A stretch of 64,000 bases of DNA, taken from Sulfitobacter noctilucae (GTDB lineage Bacteria > Pseudomonadota > Alphaproteobacteria > Rhodobacterales > Rhodobacteraceae). The notes beneath the pieces were generated by a model that worked only from the letters and a program-made list of their open reading frames with translations, was not told the DNA's origin and did not search any database. The position numbers and the translations under genes are program-made. This document shows, in pieces, positions 1 to 8,703 of this stretch. The stretch lies in assembly GCF_000622365.1 (NCBI RefSeq), contig NZ_JASC01000005.1:30838-94837 (forward strand). The letters run 5' to 3'. Positions within the stretch are counted from its first letter, which is position 1; the number at the start of each line of letters is the position of its first letter.

Positions 1-885
1 GCACCACTAACCGTCAGTGCTGACGACCAAAGCAAACCCCAAGGGACCGCTTTTGTCTTTAGCGGGACCGAATTCACGACAGCAGGTTTGCTCAATGCCG
101 ATACGGTCGACAGCGCGATCTTGAGTAGTGAGGGCGCAGATGCCACAGCGCAGGCGGACGACAGTCCTTTTGCAATCACAATCGGTGATGTTTCTGGCAG
201 CGGTCTGACCAACTATGACATCGCGACCGTTGATGGCGCCTTTACCGTCACACAGACCATCATTCCGCCCGTGATCAACCCGAACCCAAGCGGTGGCCCA
301 TCGATCAACAACCCGCCTGATCGGATCAACATCTCCTTCCCTGACGCAAGCGGAACGCCAGGTGGGATCCAGAGCCGGCCCGGCGGGGCTGGACCGCAGC
401 AAAGCCTGCCCGATGCCGAAGCCACATTTGAAGCGGTAGACGACATTTCGGATAGTCTGGAACTGGCGGTACAATCCTGCGGCTCGGCGGATCAGGACTT
501 TGCCAACTATATGGCCTGCCTCAGCGAATCGCTGGACACCTATTCCAACGCGCTGGATGAAATCGCCAATGATCTGCCCTCGGGACTGGAAACCGTATCG
601 GCCACGATCCGTACTGCGCGGGATGCCGTGGATGCGGCGGCCGCACGCGCCACACGTCGTCTGGCCACCGCTACCACGGATGCACAGCGCCGTGCAATCC
701 AGCGCGATGCGGTGAACGAGGCGCGCGGCGCCATTGACACGGCCAAGACCGAGATCCGCAAGGCGATCTCTCTGATCCGTGCCGATGATCCCGAAGTCGC
801 TGCCGTACAGCGCCAGACAGGGGCCCGCATCGTTCAGGCTTTTGATGCGGTCGATTCCTCGCTGGCCCGCGCCGTTGATCTGTAA
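1..885 (+). CDS. C-terminal part of a large MBG-domain adhesin (5' truncated by window edge)
   Basis: The frame is open from base 1 with no start, so only about 294 C-terminal residues are seen. The first ~80 residues match the MBG/YDG type of extracellular repeat (start LTVSADDQSKPQG, then a FSGTEFTTAGLLNADTV segment and an end like GSGLTNYDIATVDGAFTV). Such repeats occur in filamentous-haemagglutinin-like, two-partner-secreted adhesins. A Pro/Asn-rich linker follows, then an Ala-rich, charged, probably helical or coiled-coil C-terminus with two cysteines about 16 residues apart. The stop lies 12 bases before the caspase-like gene, so the two are likely cotranscribed. The adhesin assignment is inference from the repeat; the upstream part and any secretion domain are outside the window. 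Confidence 0.7.
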   Translation, partial: APLTVSADDQSKPQGTAFVFSGTEFTTAGLLNADTVDSAILSSEGADATAQADDSPFAITIGDVSGSGLTNYDIATVDGAFTVTQTIIPPVINPNPSGGPSINNPPDRINISFPDASGTPGGIQSRPGGAGPQQSLPDAEATFEAVDDISDSLELAVQSCGSADQDFANYMACLSESLDTYSNALDEIANDLPSGLETVSATIRTARDAVDAAAARATRRLATATTDAQRRAIQRDAVNEARGAIDTAKTEIRKAISLIRADDPEVAAVQRQTGARIVQAFDAVDSSLARAVDL

Positions 886-897
886 TCGGAGTGCCCC

Positions 898-2844
898 ATG
901 CGCCTTGACCTGCTGATCCGATGCTTTCTGGTACTCGGTCTGTTGTTGCCGGGCCTGGCCGCCGCGCAGTCTACGGGTGAGCGCCGGGTCGCGTTGATTA
1001 TCGGCAATTCCGACTACGAGCACGTCACACCGCTTGATAATCCGGGCAATGACGCCACGGATATTTCAGTGGCACTCGAGGGGTTGGGGTTTGACGTTTT
1101 CCTTGGGTTGGATGTAACCGAAATGGAGACCGAAGGACTGGTCGAGGGTTTTTCAAAAGCGATCCAGACAGCGGACGTATCCTTGTTCTACTACGCAGGG
1201 CATGGGTTTCAGGTGGGGGGGCAGAACTATCTGGTACCCACCGATGCGCAAATCCAAAAACCCGAGGATATTCAGGATCAGACCATTCGCCTGAACGCTG
1301 TGCTGGACCAAATGGCGCAGGCGCCCGGCATCAAATTCGTGTTCCTCGATGCCTGCCGCAATGATCCTTTTGAGGGCGTGGTCTCTGCTGTGTCCGAAGG
1401 GCTGGCGCAGATCGGCGATGCGCAGGACTTTCTAATCTCATTTGCGACACAGCCCGACAACGTGGCCTATGACGGCAGCGGGCGGAACAGCTATTTCACC
1501 AAGGCCCTGTTGGGCCATATCTATACACCCGGTCTGACAATCAATGACCTTATGATCTCGGTGCGGCGCGATGTACTGGCGGCCACCGGCGGGCGGCAAA
1601 TCCCTTGGGAAAATTCGTCGCTGACACGTCAGTTCCAGTTTGATCCGCGCCCCAACACCATGTCGTCTGAAACGCTGCTTTGGCAGGTCGCCGCAAACGC
1701 AGGCGACCCTCAGTTGATGAAACTCTACGCCGAACGCTATCCCGGTGGTGCGCACGCGCAAGAGGTCATGGCGTTCCTCGATCCAGCGGGTCCGGGCGGT
1801 GAGGCCCTGTCCCGAGACTACTCTCCCCAAGAACGCGACGCACAAGAAGAACGCCTATGGCAATTGGCGCGGCGCAGCCGGATGCGGCCCTTGGTTCAAT
1901 TCTACCTCGATCAATATCCCGAAGGGACTTATGCCGCGGATGCCGGACGCCTGATCGCAACCATGCCTGTGGAGGACGAAGGCGGTGCCGGGCCTTTGTG
2001 CGAAAGACTGGCCACCCATCCGCGTGATGCGACCGCCAGCACGGCAGGCGTGCCATTTGGCCGGTTACAGCAGAACGCCCTGTCCGCCATTCAGGCCTGT
2101 CAGGCCGCCGCAACCGCGCATCCCGAATTGCCCCATTATACCGCGCTGCTGGCCCGTGCGACCGTGGCCGCAGGCGATACCGACCGCGCGATCCAGCTTT
2201 ATCGCGAGGCAGCAACGCGGGGCGATCTGCGCGCTATGGTCAGCCTTGGTCTAATGACCGAGGCCGGACGTGGTGTGCCACCCAGCTTGACCGAAGCCTT
2301 GCGGCTTTATCAACGCGCCGCCAGCCTTGGCAGTGCCGATGGCAAGATCAACCTGGCCGTGGCCCTGTTCGAGGGCATCGGCGTTGAGAAGAACGAGGAT
2401 GAAGCGATCCGCCTGCTGAATGAAGCCGCCGATCTCGGCTCTCCGATCGCGACCTTCAATCTGGGCGTTCTGGCGCGTGACGGTGTCACCGGAGCGCCAG
2501 AACAGGCTTTGAGCTATTTCGAACGCGCCATCAAGGCGGGCGAACCACGCGCCTATATGGCCAGCGCCATTTTGCTGGATGAAGGCCGCATCGCGCCCCG
2601 CAATCCCGTTGCGGCGGCGAACATGCTGTTGCGCGGTGCCGCGGAAGACAGCGGTCAGACCATCGAGGAACTGACCCAACGTAGCGATGACTGGTCGCGT
2701 GATACAATTGCGGCGGTACAGGAACGGCTCAAGGCGGCCGGGTTCTATACCAGCACCATCGACGGGCGCAGCGGCCCGAATTTTGTAGCAGCGCTGGAGT
2801 CTTGGCGTAATGGCGGGTTTGAACCGGGCGTGTTGGTGGAGTAA
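898..2844 (+). CDS. Secreted caspase-family (C14-like) protein with Sel1 repeats and peptidoglycan-binding-like C-terminus
   Basis: 648 residues. Residues 1-23 form a signal peptide ending in LAAAQ. A caspase-like fold spans about 29-260: the opening strand reads RRVALIIGNSDYEH, and the catalytic dyad is His102 in YYAGHG and Cys153 in FLDACRNDPF. After a linker with repeated Glu/Arg-rich helices, Sel1/TPR-like repeats run from about 425 to 560 (for example AMVSLGLMTEAGRGVPPS). The last 50 residues resemble a PG_binding_1 domain (IAAVQERLKAAGFYTSTIDG). The protein is probably periplasmic. CGGAG sits 7 bases before the ATG. It follows the adhesin gene closely; a caspase-like protease next to a secreted adhesin could process or quality-control it, but that is inference. 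Confidence 0.85.
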   Translation: MRLDLLIRCFLVLGLLLPGLAAAQSTGERRVALIIGNSDYEHVTPLDNPGNDATDISVALEGLGFDVFLGLDVTEMETEGLVEGFSKAIQTADVSLFYYAGHGFQVGGQNYLVPTDAQIQKPEDIQDQTIRLNAVLDQMAQAPGIKFVFLDACRNDPFEGVVSAVSEGLAQIGDAQDFLISFATQPDNVAYDGSGRNSYFTKALLGHIYTPGLTINDLMISVRRDVLAATGGRQIPWENSSLTRQFQFDPRPNTMSSETLLWQVAANAGDPQLMKLYAERYPGGAHAQEVMAFLDPAGPGGEALSRDYSPQERDAQEERLWQLARRSRMRPLVQFYLDQYPEGTYAADAGRLIATMPVEDEGGAGPLCERLATHPRDATASTAGVPFGRLQQNALSAIQACQAAATAHPELPHYTALLARATVAAGDTDRAIQLYREAATRGDLRAMVSLGLMTEAGRGVPPSLTEALRLYQRAASLGSADGKINLAVALFEGIGVEKNEDEAIRLLNEAADLGSPIATFNLGVLARDGVTGAPEQALSYFERAIKAGEPRAYMASAILLDEGRIAPRNPVAAANMLLRGAAEDSGQTIEELTQRSDDWSRDTIAAVQERLKAAGFYTSTIDGRSGPNFVAALESWRNGGFEPGVLVE

Positions 2845-2894
2845 CTTCGGCGAATGCAAGACCCCGCACGACTGGAGCAACCAAAGGACAGCAT

Positions 2895-3344
2895 GTGACC
2901 TCCGAGACACCCCTTGCGCGGCGGCGCCTGCGCACCTGGCTGCGCCTCTTGCGCGTCACGCGCAGCACCGAAAACCAGTTGCGCGAGTTCATGCGGCTTA
3001 ATCACGAAACCACCCTGCCCCGTTTTGACGTGATGGCAGCGCTCTACAGCAGTCCCGACCCAATGAAGATGTCTGACCTTAGCAAGCGTTTGCTGGTCTC
3101 GAACGGCAATGCCTCGACCGTCGTGAACCGGCTGGAAAAGGACGGGCTGGTACAACGCACCGCAGAACAACAGGACCGCCGTGTGGTTCTGGTCGATCTG
3201 ACGCCCGAGGGCCGCCGCCAATTTCAAGCACAGGCCAAAGGTCACGAAGCGGTGGTCGATGATATCTTCTCCGAACTCGATCATGCAGACCTCGATCTGA
3301 TCCGCGATCTGCTGCACCGCGCCGAGGCACGCGAAAAGGTTTAA
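2895..3344 (+). CDS. MarR-family transcriptional regulator
   Basis: 149 residues with a GTG start, supported by AAAGGA 7 bases upstream. Typical MarR winged helix: the recognition-helix region reads MSDLSKRLLVSNGNASTVVN and is followed by the wing RLEKDGLVQRTAEQQDRRVV with the hallmark DRR. The C-terminal helices supply dimerisation. MarR proteins sense small, often aromatic, ligands. The gene lies 74 bases before gentisate 1,2-dioxygenase on the same strand, so it is the likely local regulator of gentisate catabolism. A GTTTAAAC palindrome covers its stop codon (3339-3346) and is a possible, unproven operator. Confidence 0.88.
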   Translation: MTSETPLARRRLRTWLRLLRVTRSTENQLREFMRLNHETTLPRFDVMAALYSSPDPMKMSDLSKRLLVSNGNASTVVNRLEKDGLVQRTAEQQDRRVVLVDLTPEGRRQFQAQAKGHEAVVDDIFSELDHADLDLIRDLLHRAEAREKV

Positions 3345-3418
3345 ACTTAAATCATCTGTTGCCCATGCCGCTGCAATTGTTACCATCAGACGGTACCAGC
3401 ACAGGGAGAACCAGAACC

Positions 3419-4531
3419 ATGACACGGGAAAACCACCGCGAAGATGTCGCGGGCCGCGCCAATGTCGAGGATACACCCGAACTGCTGGCTTATTACGATG
3501 AACTTGACAGCCATCATACCGGCGCGCTTTGGACCGTCGCTAACAAGATCGAACCCTGGGAGCCGCAATCGCAATCCGTGCCGGTGCTGTGGCGCTATGC
3601 CGATCTGCGCGAGAAAGTCCTGCGCTCTGTCGATCTGGTCACGCCTGAAAAAGCGGGCCGCCGTGTCATTTATCTTAACAATCCTGGCCGCACCGATGTC
3701 TCTGCCGCAGTGGGCTGGATCTACGGTGGGTTGCAAGTGATGAACCCCGGTGAAAAAGCTACCGCGCACCGCCATTCCGCCTCTGCCATCCGCTTTATCA
3801 TGGAAGGGTCTGGCGCCTATACGGTCGTAGACGGCCACAAGATGACACTGGGCCAGAACGACTTTGTCCTGACCCCGAACGGCACTTGGCACGAACACGC
3901 GGTCGAAGAAACCGGCACGCCGTGCATCTGGCAGGACGGTCTGGATATCCCTTTCGTCAACGCGATGGAGGCGAACTTTTTTGAAGTCCACCCCGACCTG
4001 AGCGAGCCTGTCGCCTTTCCCGTTGATGACATGACCAAGACATGGGGCAATGCCGGACTGACGCCGGGTGGCGGCGCGTGGGACAAAGGCTATTCGCCGA
4101 TGTTCAAATACGAATGGGACCGCACTTATGAGGCGTTGAACGCCTATGCCAGTGCCTCTGATCCATCGCCGTTTGACGGCACGCTGATGGAATATGTGAA
4201 CCCCACCACCAACGGTGCGGTGATGAAAACCATGGGTGCCAGCATGCAGCGGTTGGCCCCATCCGAGCGTACAAAAGCGCACCGCCATACCGGCAGCTAT
4301 CTCTATCAGGTCGCCAAGGGGTCGGGGTATTCCATCATCAACGGTCAGCGTTTCGATTGGACCGAACGTGATATTTTCTGCGTGCCCTCCTGGGCCTGGC
4401 ACGAACATGGCAATACATCCGACAGCGACGATGCGGTGTTGTTTTGCCTGAATGATTTGCCTGTCATCCGCGCCATGGGTCTCTACCGCGAAGAGGCACT
4501 TGGCGACAATGGCGGCCACCAACCTACCTGA
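3419..4531 (+). CDS. Gentisate 1,2-dioxygenase
   Basis: 370 residues from the ATG at 3419, chosen over an in-frame ATG 60 bases upstream because AGGGAG precedes it at normal distance and the extra 20 residues are not family-like. This is a bicupin ring-cleavage enzyme that opens gentisate (2,5-dihydroxybenzoate) to maleylpyruvate with Fe(II) and O2. The first cupin carries HRHSASAIRF (His117, His119) and TPNGTWHEH (His158/160). The second repeats the pattern with HRHTGSYLYQ (His288, His290) and PSWAWHEHGN. Both cupins keep metal-type histidines, as in the family. It is cytoplasmic, in an operon after marR and 17 bases before the FAH-family hydrolase. Confidence 0.93.
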   Translation: MTRENHREDVAGRANVEDTPELLAYYDELDSHHTGALWTVANKIEPWEPQSQSVPVLWRYADLREKVLRSVDLVTPEKAGRRVIYLNNPGRTDVSAAVGWIYGGLQVMNPGEKATAHRHSASAIRFIMEGSGAYTVVDGHKMTLGQNDFVLTPNGTWHEHAVEETGTPCIWQDGLDIPFVNAMEANFFEVHPDLSEPVAFPVDDMTKTWGNAGLTPGGGAWDKGYSPMFKYEWDRTYEALNAYASASDPSPFDGTLMEYVNPTTNGAVMKTMGASMQRLAPSERTKAHRHTGSYLYQVAKGSGYSIINGQRFDWTERDIFCVPSWAWHEHGNTSDSDDAVLFCLNDLPVIRAMGLYREEALGDNGGHQPT

Positions 4532-4548
4532 ACCTGGAAAGATCGAAT

Positions 4549-5472
4549 ATGAAACTTGTCACCTACCGCACCCATATCGAAGCCGAGGCCCGTCTGGGCG
4601 TGATCGAAGACGACATCGTCGTCGACGTGGCCGGGTTTGGCGAATATGCGGGCCTTGATCTGCCCTCACGGATGCTGGATTTTATCGACCTTGGGCCAGT
4701 GGCCGTCCGACAACTCAGTGATGCGTTGCAATTGGCCGAAGGCGACTGGGGCAATGCGCTTGCCCTGCCTCTGGCTACCGTCACGCTGCTGGCCCCGATC
4801 CCGCGCCCACGCAAAAACATCTTCGGCATTGGTCTGAACTATCTCGACCATATCGCTGAAAGCTCCTCGGCGCTTGATACTGCCCCTGATCTGCCCAAAG
4901 AACCGGTGGTGTTTTCCAAACCCCCTACCGCCGTTATTGGCCCCGGTGACCCCGTGCGACATGACGCAAATATGACCCAGCAGCTTGATTGGGAAGTTGA
5001 GCTGGCCGTCATCATGGGCACCACCGCCAGCCATGCCAAACGCGAGACCGCGCTGGATCATGTGTTCGGCTATTCGATCATGATCGACGTCTCGGCCCGC
5101 GACAACCGGCGCGCGGGACAGTGGATTTTCTCCAAGGGGATGGACAGCTACGCGCCCTTCGGCCCTTGCATCGTGACCGCTGATGAAATCCCCGATCCGC
5201 AAACGCTTGACCTTTGGCTGACAGTGAATGGCGTGGAAAAGCAGCGCTCGAACACGGCCAAGATGCTGTTCAAAGTGGACGAACTGATTGCCGATCTGTC
5301 CAAGGGCATCACGCTGGAACCCGGTGATATCATCGCATCCGGCACGCCCGAAGGTGTGGGCGCGGGCCGCAATCCGCAGGAATTCATGTGGCCCGGCGAT
5401 GTGATGGAGGCGCATGTCGAAGGCATCGGCACGATCCGTCACCCGATCATCAACACCACCAGTTTTGAATGA
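4549..5472 (+). CDS. Fumarylacetoacetate-hydrolase-family protein, probable maleyl/fumarylpyruvate hydrolase
   Basis: 307 residues. The FAH-fold catalytic domain begins near residue 85 with NIFGIGLNYLDHIAE and contains the metal-binding acidic residues in DWEVELAVIMG and the family element FGYSIMIDVSARD. GDIIASGTPEGVGAGR near the C-terminus is the usual FAH signature. GGAAAG precedes the ATG. Placed directly after gentisate dioxygenase, it should hydrolyse the ring-cleavage product to pyruvate plus fumarate or maleate. Related family members also act as isomerase/decarboxylases, so the exact substrate is inferred from context. Its stop overlaps the next start by 4 bases. Confidence 0.85.
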   Translation: MKLVTYRTHIEAEARLGVIEDDIVVDVAGFGEYAGLDLPSRMLDFIDLGPVAVRQLSDALQLAEGDWGNALALPLATVTLLAPIPRPRKNIFGIGLNYLDHIAESSSALDTAPDLPKEPVVFSKPPTAVIGPGDPVRHDANMTQQLDWEVELAVIMGTTASHAKRETALDHVFGYSIMIDVSARDNRRAGQWIFSKGMDSYAPFGPCIVTADEIPDPQTLDLWLTVNGVEKQRSNTAKMLFKVDELIADLSKGITLEPGDIIASGTPEGVGAGRNPQEFMWPGDVMEAHVEGIGTIRHPIINTTSFE

Positions 5473-6326
5473 CGCAGTACCCGATTGATCCGCAGATAGA
5501 CTATGATTTCAACGCCCGCGAAAGCGTCGCCTCCTTTGACGATGAATTCGCGGCCCTCGGGCGGCTGAGCGATCAGGCCCGCGCCAATGTGCCCTGCCAG
5601 CGCGATCTGGTGTTTGATCCCGCCAGCGGCAGCGCGCTTGACCTATACGGCGCGGGTAACGGGCGGCCGGTGTTTCTGTGGATACACGGCGGCTATTGGC
5701 GGATTGGTACGAAGGAGGGCAATGCCTTTGCGGCGCCGGGTCTGGTGGCCCAAGGCATCGCGGTTGCCGTGATGGATTATTCGCTGGCCCCCGCCGTGAC
5801 GCTGGACCAGATCGTACATGAAGTGCGGCTGGCCGTCGCGTGGCTGCGCCGCGAGGGGCCAGGGTTGGGCCTTGATACGCGAAAAATCCATGTGGGCGGC
5901 TCTTCTGCAGGCGGGCATCTGACCGGGGCAGTTCTGGCCGGTGGGTGGCATGCTGAATATGGATTGCCCGAGAGTAGCATCGGCGCTGCCCTGGCGCTTA
6001 GCGGGATATTCGATCTGGAACCTTTGCTGCACACGCAGGTGAACGGCTGGATGGATATGGACATGGAAACGGTGGCAGCGCTGTCACCCATCCGGCATAT
6101 TCCGGCCCGAACGGATGCGCAGCTGCTCATTTCTGTCGGGGGGGAAGAGCGTAATGGCTTCCTGCGCGAAACAGCCGCCTACCACGACGCTTGGACAAAA
6201 GCCGGACACAAGGCGGACCTGATCGACATGCCCGGCTACAATCACTTCGATATCACCGGAACACTCGCGGACCTCGACGCCACACTTGTGCAGCGCACCG
6301 CGCAAGCGATCCGCAGCTATAGCTGA
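5469..6326 (+). CDS. Alpha/beta hydrolase of the HGGYW (kynurenine-formamidase-like) group
   Basis: 285 residues, starting in an ATGA overlap with the preceding gene. The oxyanion element is LWIHGGYWRIGTK and the nucleophile elbow is GGSSAGGH (Ser in GxSxG form). The Asp and His of the triad are probably in the region before the C-terminus and in PGYNHFDITG. HGGYW is characteristic of arylformamidase-like esterases. Translational coupling to the gentisate genes suggests a hydrolysis step that releases an aromatic precursor or handles a pathway ester or amide. The true substrate cannot be read from the sequence. Confidence 0.75.
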   Translation: MTQYPIDPQIDYDFNARESVASFDDEFAALGRLSDQARANVPCQRDLVFDPASGSALDLYGAGNGRPVFLWIHGGYWRIGTKEGNAFAAPGLVAQGIAVAVMDYSLAPAVTLDQIVHEVRLAVAWLRREGPGLGLDTRKIHVGGSSAGGHLTGAVLAGGWHAEYGLPESSIGAALALSGIFDLEPLLHTQVNGWMDMDMETVAALSPIRHIPARTDAQLLISVGGEERNGFLRETAAYHDAWTKAGHKADLIDMPGYNHFDITGTLADLDATLVQRTAQAIRSYS

Positions 6327-6328
6327 CC

Positions 6329-6739
6329 TTAAGCTGCCGCTTTCACGATCCGCGCGTCTATCCGCTGCCGCAAGACATCAGGCCAAGGCGTGGATTTGCC
6401 CTGCGCGTCTGTCAAAACCAAGGTTGAGGTCGCTAGAAACCGGCGTTGCCCTTCACAGGTCGCTTCGGTCTGAATGCCAAGGCTTGATCGCCCCAAACGG
6501 GTGCAGGTCAACGCGAGCTCCAGATGATCGCCATGGCGGCTGGGTGCGGTAAACTGCACCGAAATCTCGGCTGTCGGCACACCACCGTTCTTGTGCAAAT
6601 CCTCGAAAGGGCACTCGAGCGCATCGTCGAAAAACGCCTCGACGCAGTCGTTGATCATCTCGAAATAACGCGGATAGAAAACGATCCCCGCAGGGTCGCA
6701 ATGCTTGAACTTCACTTTTTGCGGCATGACAAAGCGCAT
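6329..6739 (-). CDS. Hotdog-fold acyl-CoA thioesterase (4-hydroxybenzoyl-CoA thioesterase type)
   Basis: 136 residues from the ATG at 6739, which has AAGGAA 6 bases upstream; an earlier in-frame ATG at 6787 has a badly spaced site. The active-site loop HCDPAGIVFYPRYFEMINDC is diagnostic of the 4HBT/YbgC group, with the catalytic Asp in DPAGI. The gene is last of the importer-RidA run and stops 2 bases from the convergent alpha/beta hydrolase. The context points to aromatic acyl-CoA hydrolysis, but YbgC-like members can also act on short-chain acyl-CoA or acyl-ACP. Confidence 0.83.
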   Translation of the reverse strand: MRFVMPQKVKFKHCDPAGIVFYPRYFEMINDCVEAFFDDALECPFEDLHKNGGVPTAEISVQFTAPSRHGDHLELALTCTRLGRSSLGIQTEATCEGQRRFLATSTLVLTDAQGKSTPWPDVLRQRIDARIVKAAA

Positions 6740-6814
6740 GGCTTTTCCTTGATCTGAAACGCAACCCTTCGCGATGCCAAACGACATAGCCTTTCCCCTG
6801 CCCCGGGCGCTGCG

Positions 6815-7207
6815 TCAAAGCACCGCAGTCGCCTCGATTTCGACCAAAGCCTCGTCTTCGACAAGCCCGGCAACCACCACCATCGTCATGGCCGGAAAAT
6901 GCCGGCCCAGAACCTTGCGGTACACCTCGCCCACCTCACGCTGACGCGCGACGTATTCCTTTTTGTCGACTACGTACCAGGTCAACCGCACCAGATCTTC
7001 GATCTGGCCGCCCGCCGCTTCCAGCACGGCCACAATGTTGCGCAATGCTTGCTCCATCTGCCCGATAAAATCATGTGTCTCGAACACCTGATCCGCGGTC
7101 CAGCCGATCTGGCCGCCGATGAACAGATGGTTGTCCGCCGTTTTCATGCCATTGGCATAGCCTTTGGCCTTCGCCCATCCCTCTGGCTGGATCACATCAT
7201 GTGGCAT
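6815..7207 (-). CDS. RidA/YjgF-family enamine/imine deaminase
   Basis: 130 residues from the ATG at 7207, preceded by AAGGGAG at 7 bases. RidA features: NHLFIGGQIGWTAD, an alpha helix in QMEQALRNIVAVLEAAGG, and PAMTMVVVAGLVEDEALVEI in place of the usual PARTxV motif; the normal substrate-binding Arg of that motif is replaced (AMT). RidA proteins hydrolyse reactive enamines, and distant paralogues in catabolic operons work on pathway-specific substrates. It sits between livF and the thioesterase on the same strand and is probably cotranscribed with the importer. Confidence 0.82.
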   Translation of the reverse strand: MPHDVIQPEGWAKAKGYANGMKTADNHLFIGGQIGWTADQVFETHDFIGQMEQALRNIVAVLEAAGGQIEDLVRLTWYVVDKKEYVARQREVGEVYRKVLGRHFPAMTMVVVAGLVEDEALVEIEATAVL

Positions 7208-7261
7208 CGGTTCACTCCCTTTGTCGTTCGTCCTGCGCAGGTCGCCCTGCATATCAACTTG

Positions 7262-7951
7262 TCATATTCCCAGATGCCGGTCGCGCACATCTGCGTCCAG
7301 ATCCGTCATCGCGCCGTCCCAGACAGATTTGCCCCGCTCAAGGATCACCACCCGGTCTGCGATCCGGCGTAGCTCGCTAAGCGTCTTGTCGACCACCAGG
7401 ATAGAAAGATCACCGCTTTGCTTGAGCGTAGCGATGGCGGCCCAGATCTCTTGTCGGACCACGGGGGCCAATCCCTCTGTCGCTTCGTCCAGGATCAGCA
7501 AACGCGGGTTCGTCATCAGCGCCCGCCCGATGGCCAACATCTGTTGTTCGCCGCCCGACAAAGATCCAGCCAATTGGGTGCTGCGTTCCTTGAGACGCGG
7601 AAACAGCGCGTGCACCTTGTCAAAGTCCCATGCACCCGGCCGCGCTGAGGCATAGAGGTTCTCGTAAACCGACAGGTTCGTGAAACAGCGCCGCCCCTCG
7701 GGCACCAGCCCCAGTCCCATCCGCGCGGCCCGGTGCGCGGGCAGTCCGGCAAGGTCCTGACCCGCGAATGTCACCTGCCCCATCGGGTTTTTCAGCAAAC
7801 GGCAGATCACCTTGATCGTTGTGGATTTCCCCATGCCATTGCGCCCCATCAGGGCAACGACACTGCCTTCGGCTATCTCCAGATTAACACCGAACAGCGC
7901 CTGCGAGGCCCCGTAATGCGCGGTTACGCCTTTGAGAGAAAGCAAGCTCAT
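7262..7951 (-). CDS. livF: Branched-chain-amino-acid-type ABC importer, ATPase LivF
   Basis: 229 residues. Walker A is GRNGMGKSTTI, the signature is LSGGEQQML and Walker B is RLLILDEATEG. The size and the EGRRCF segment are typical of LivF. The ATG overlaps the livG stop by 4 bases. With LivG it powers uptake by LivHM. In this family the ligand may be an amino acid, urea or an aromatic acid. The neighbouring gentisate genes make an aromatic acid plausible, but this is inference. Confidence 0.9.
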   Translation of the reverse strand: MSLLSLKGVTAHYGASQALFGVNLEIAEGSVVALMGRNGMGKSTTIKVICRLLKNPMGQVTFAGQDLAGLPAHRAARMGLGLVPEGRRCFTNLSVYENLYASARPGAWDFDKVHALFPRLKERSTQLAGSLSGGEQQMLAIGRALMTNPRLLILDEATEGLAPVVRQEIWAAIATLKQSGDLSILVVDKTLSELRRIADRVVILERGKSVWDGAMTDLDADVRDRHLGI

Positions 7952-8703
7952 GCCGCGTCCTCTTCACCCAGGTAGGCCGTGCGCACATCCGGGTTGGCGC
8001 GTATGTCGTCGACACTGCCGGTCGCGATGATCTTGCCGTAGACAAGCACTGAAATCCGGTCAGCGCAGGCAAAGATCGCGTCCATATCGTGTTCGACCAG
8101 AAGGATCGGGGCCTGATGCTTGAGCTCCTGCAAAAAGCGGGTCAGCGCCTTTGATCCTTCGGCCCCCATGCCCGCCATCGGCTCATCCATCAAGAACGCC
8201 TTCGGCGCGAGGGTCAGGGCCACGGCCACCTCCAGTTGACGGCGCTGACCATGCGACAGCTCGGCGGTGATCGTCGCCTCATCCTCTTCCAACCCCACTT
8301 GCGCAAGCGCCGCCCGCGCTTGTGACAACAACCCGGCATTCTTCATCGCGGGGCGGAAGAACGAGAAAACCGAACCGCGTTGCCCGATGGCACCCAGAAC
8401 CGCATTTTCCAAAACCGTCAGATCCATTGCGAGAGCAGATATTTGAAAGGTGCGCGCGAGACCTAAACGTGCACGCTCTGCTACGCTATGGCGCGTTACG
8501 TCCTGATCCAGAAAAGTCACGCTGCCGCTATCGGGCCGCAAGCCACCTGCAATCTGTTTGATCAACGTCGACTTGCCCGCACCATTCGGTCCGATCAGTG
8601 CATGAATTTCGCCCTGCCGCAGATCAAGCGTAATGCCGTCACTGGCTTTAAGCGCCCCGAAACTCTTGTGAATATCGCTGACGCGCAGGATGCTATCCGC
8701 CAT
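7948..8703 (-). CDS. livG: Branched-chain-amino-acid-type ABC importer, ATPase LivG
   Basis: 251 residues from the ATG at 8703; the open frame extends further upstream but only through livM antisense-frame sequence. Walker A is GPNGAGKSTLI, the signature is LSHGQRRQLE (SHGQ form, usual in LivG) and Walker B is KAFLMDEPMAGM. It overlaps the end of livM by 11 bases and livF by 4, showing a tightly coupled operon. Confidence 0.9.
   Translation of the reverse strand: MADSILRVSDIHKSFGALKASDGITLDLRQGEIHALIGPNGAGKSTLIKQIAGGLRPDSGSVTFLDQDVTRHSVAERARLGLARTFQISALAMDLTVLENAVLGAIGQRGSVFSFFRPAMKNAGLLSQARAALAQVGLEEDEATITAELSHGQRRQLEVAVALTLAPKAFLMDEPMAGMGAEGSKALTRFLQELKHQAPILLVEHDMDAIFACADRISVLVYGKIIATGSVDDIRANPDVRTAYLGEEDAA

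Noticed and set aside
3386..4522. Long open frame antisense to gentisate dioxygenase, and similar long antisense frames at 10320-11552, 25772-27082 and 62729-63715
   Set aside because: They are GC-rich shadows of strongly supported genes, with no family motifs, no ribosome sites and odd composition (runs of His, Arg or Pro).
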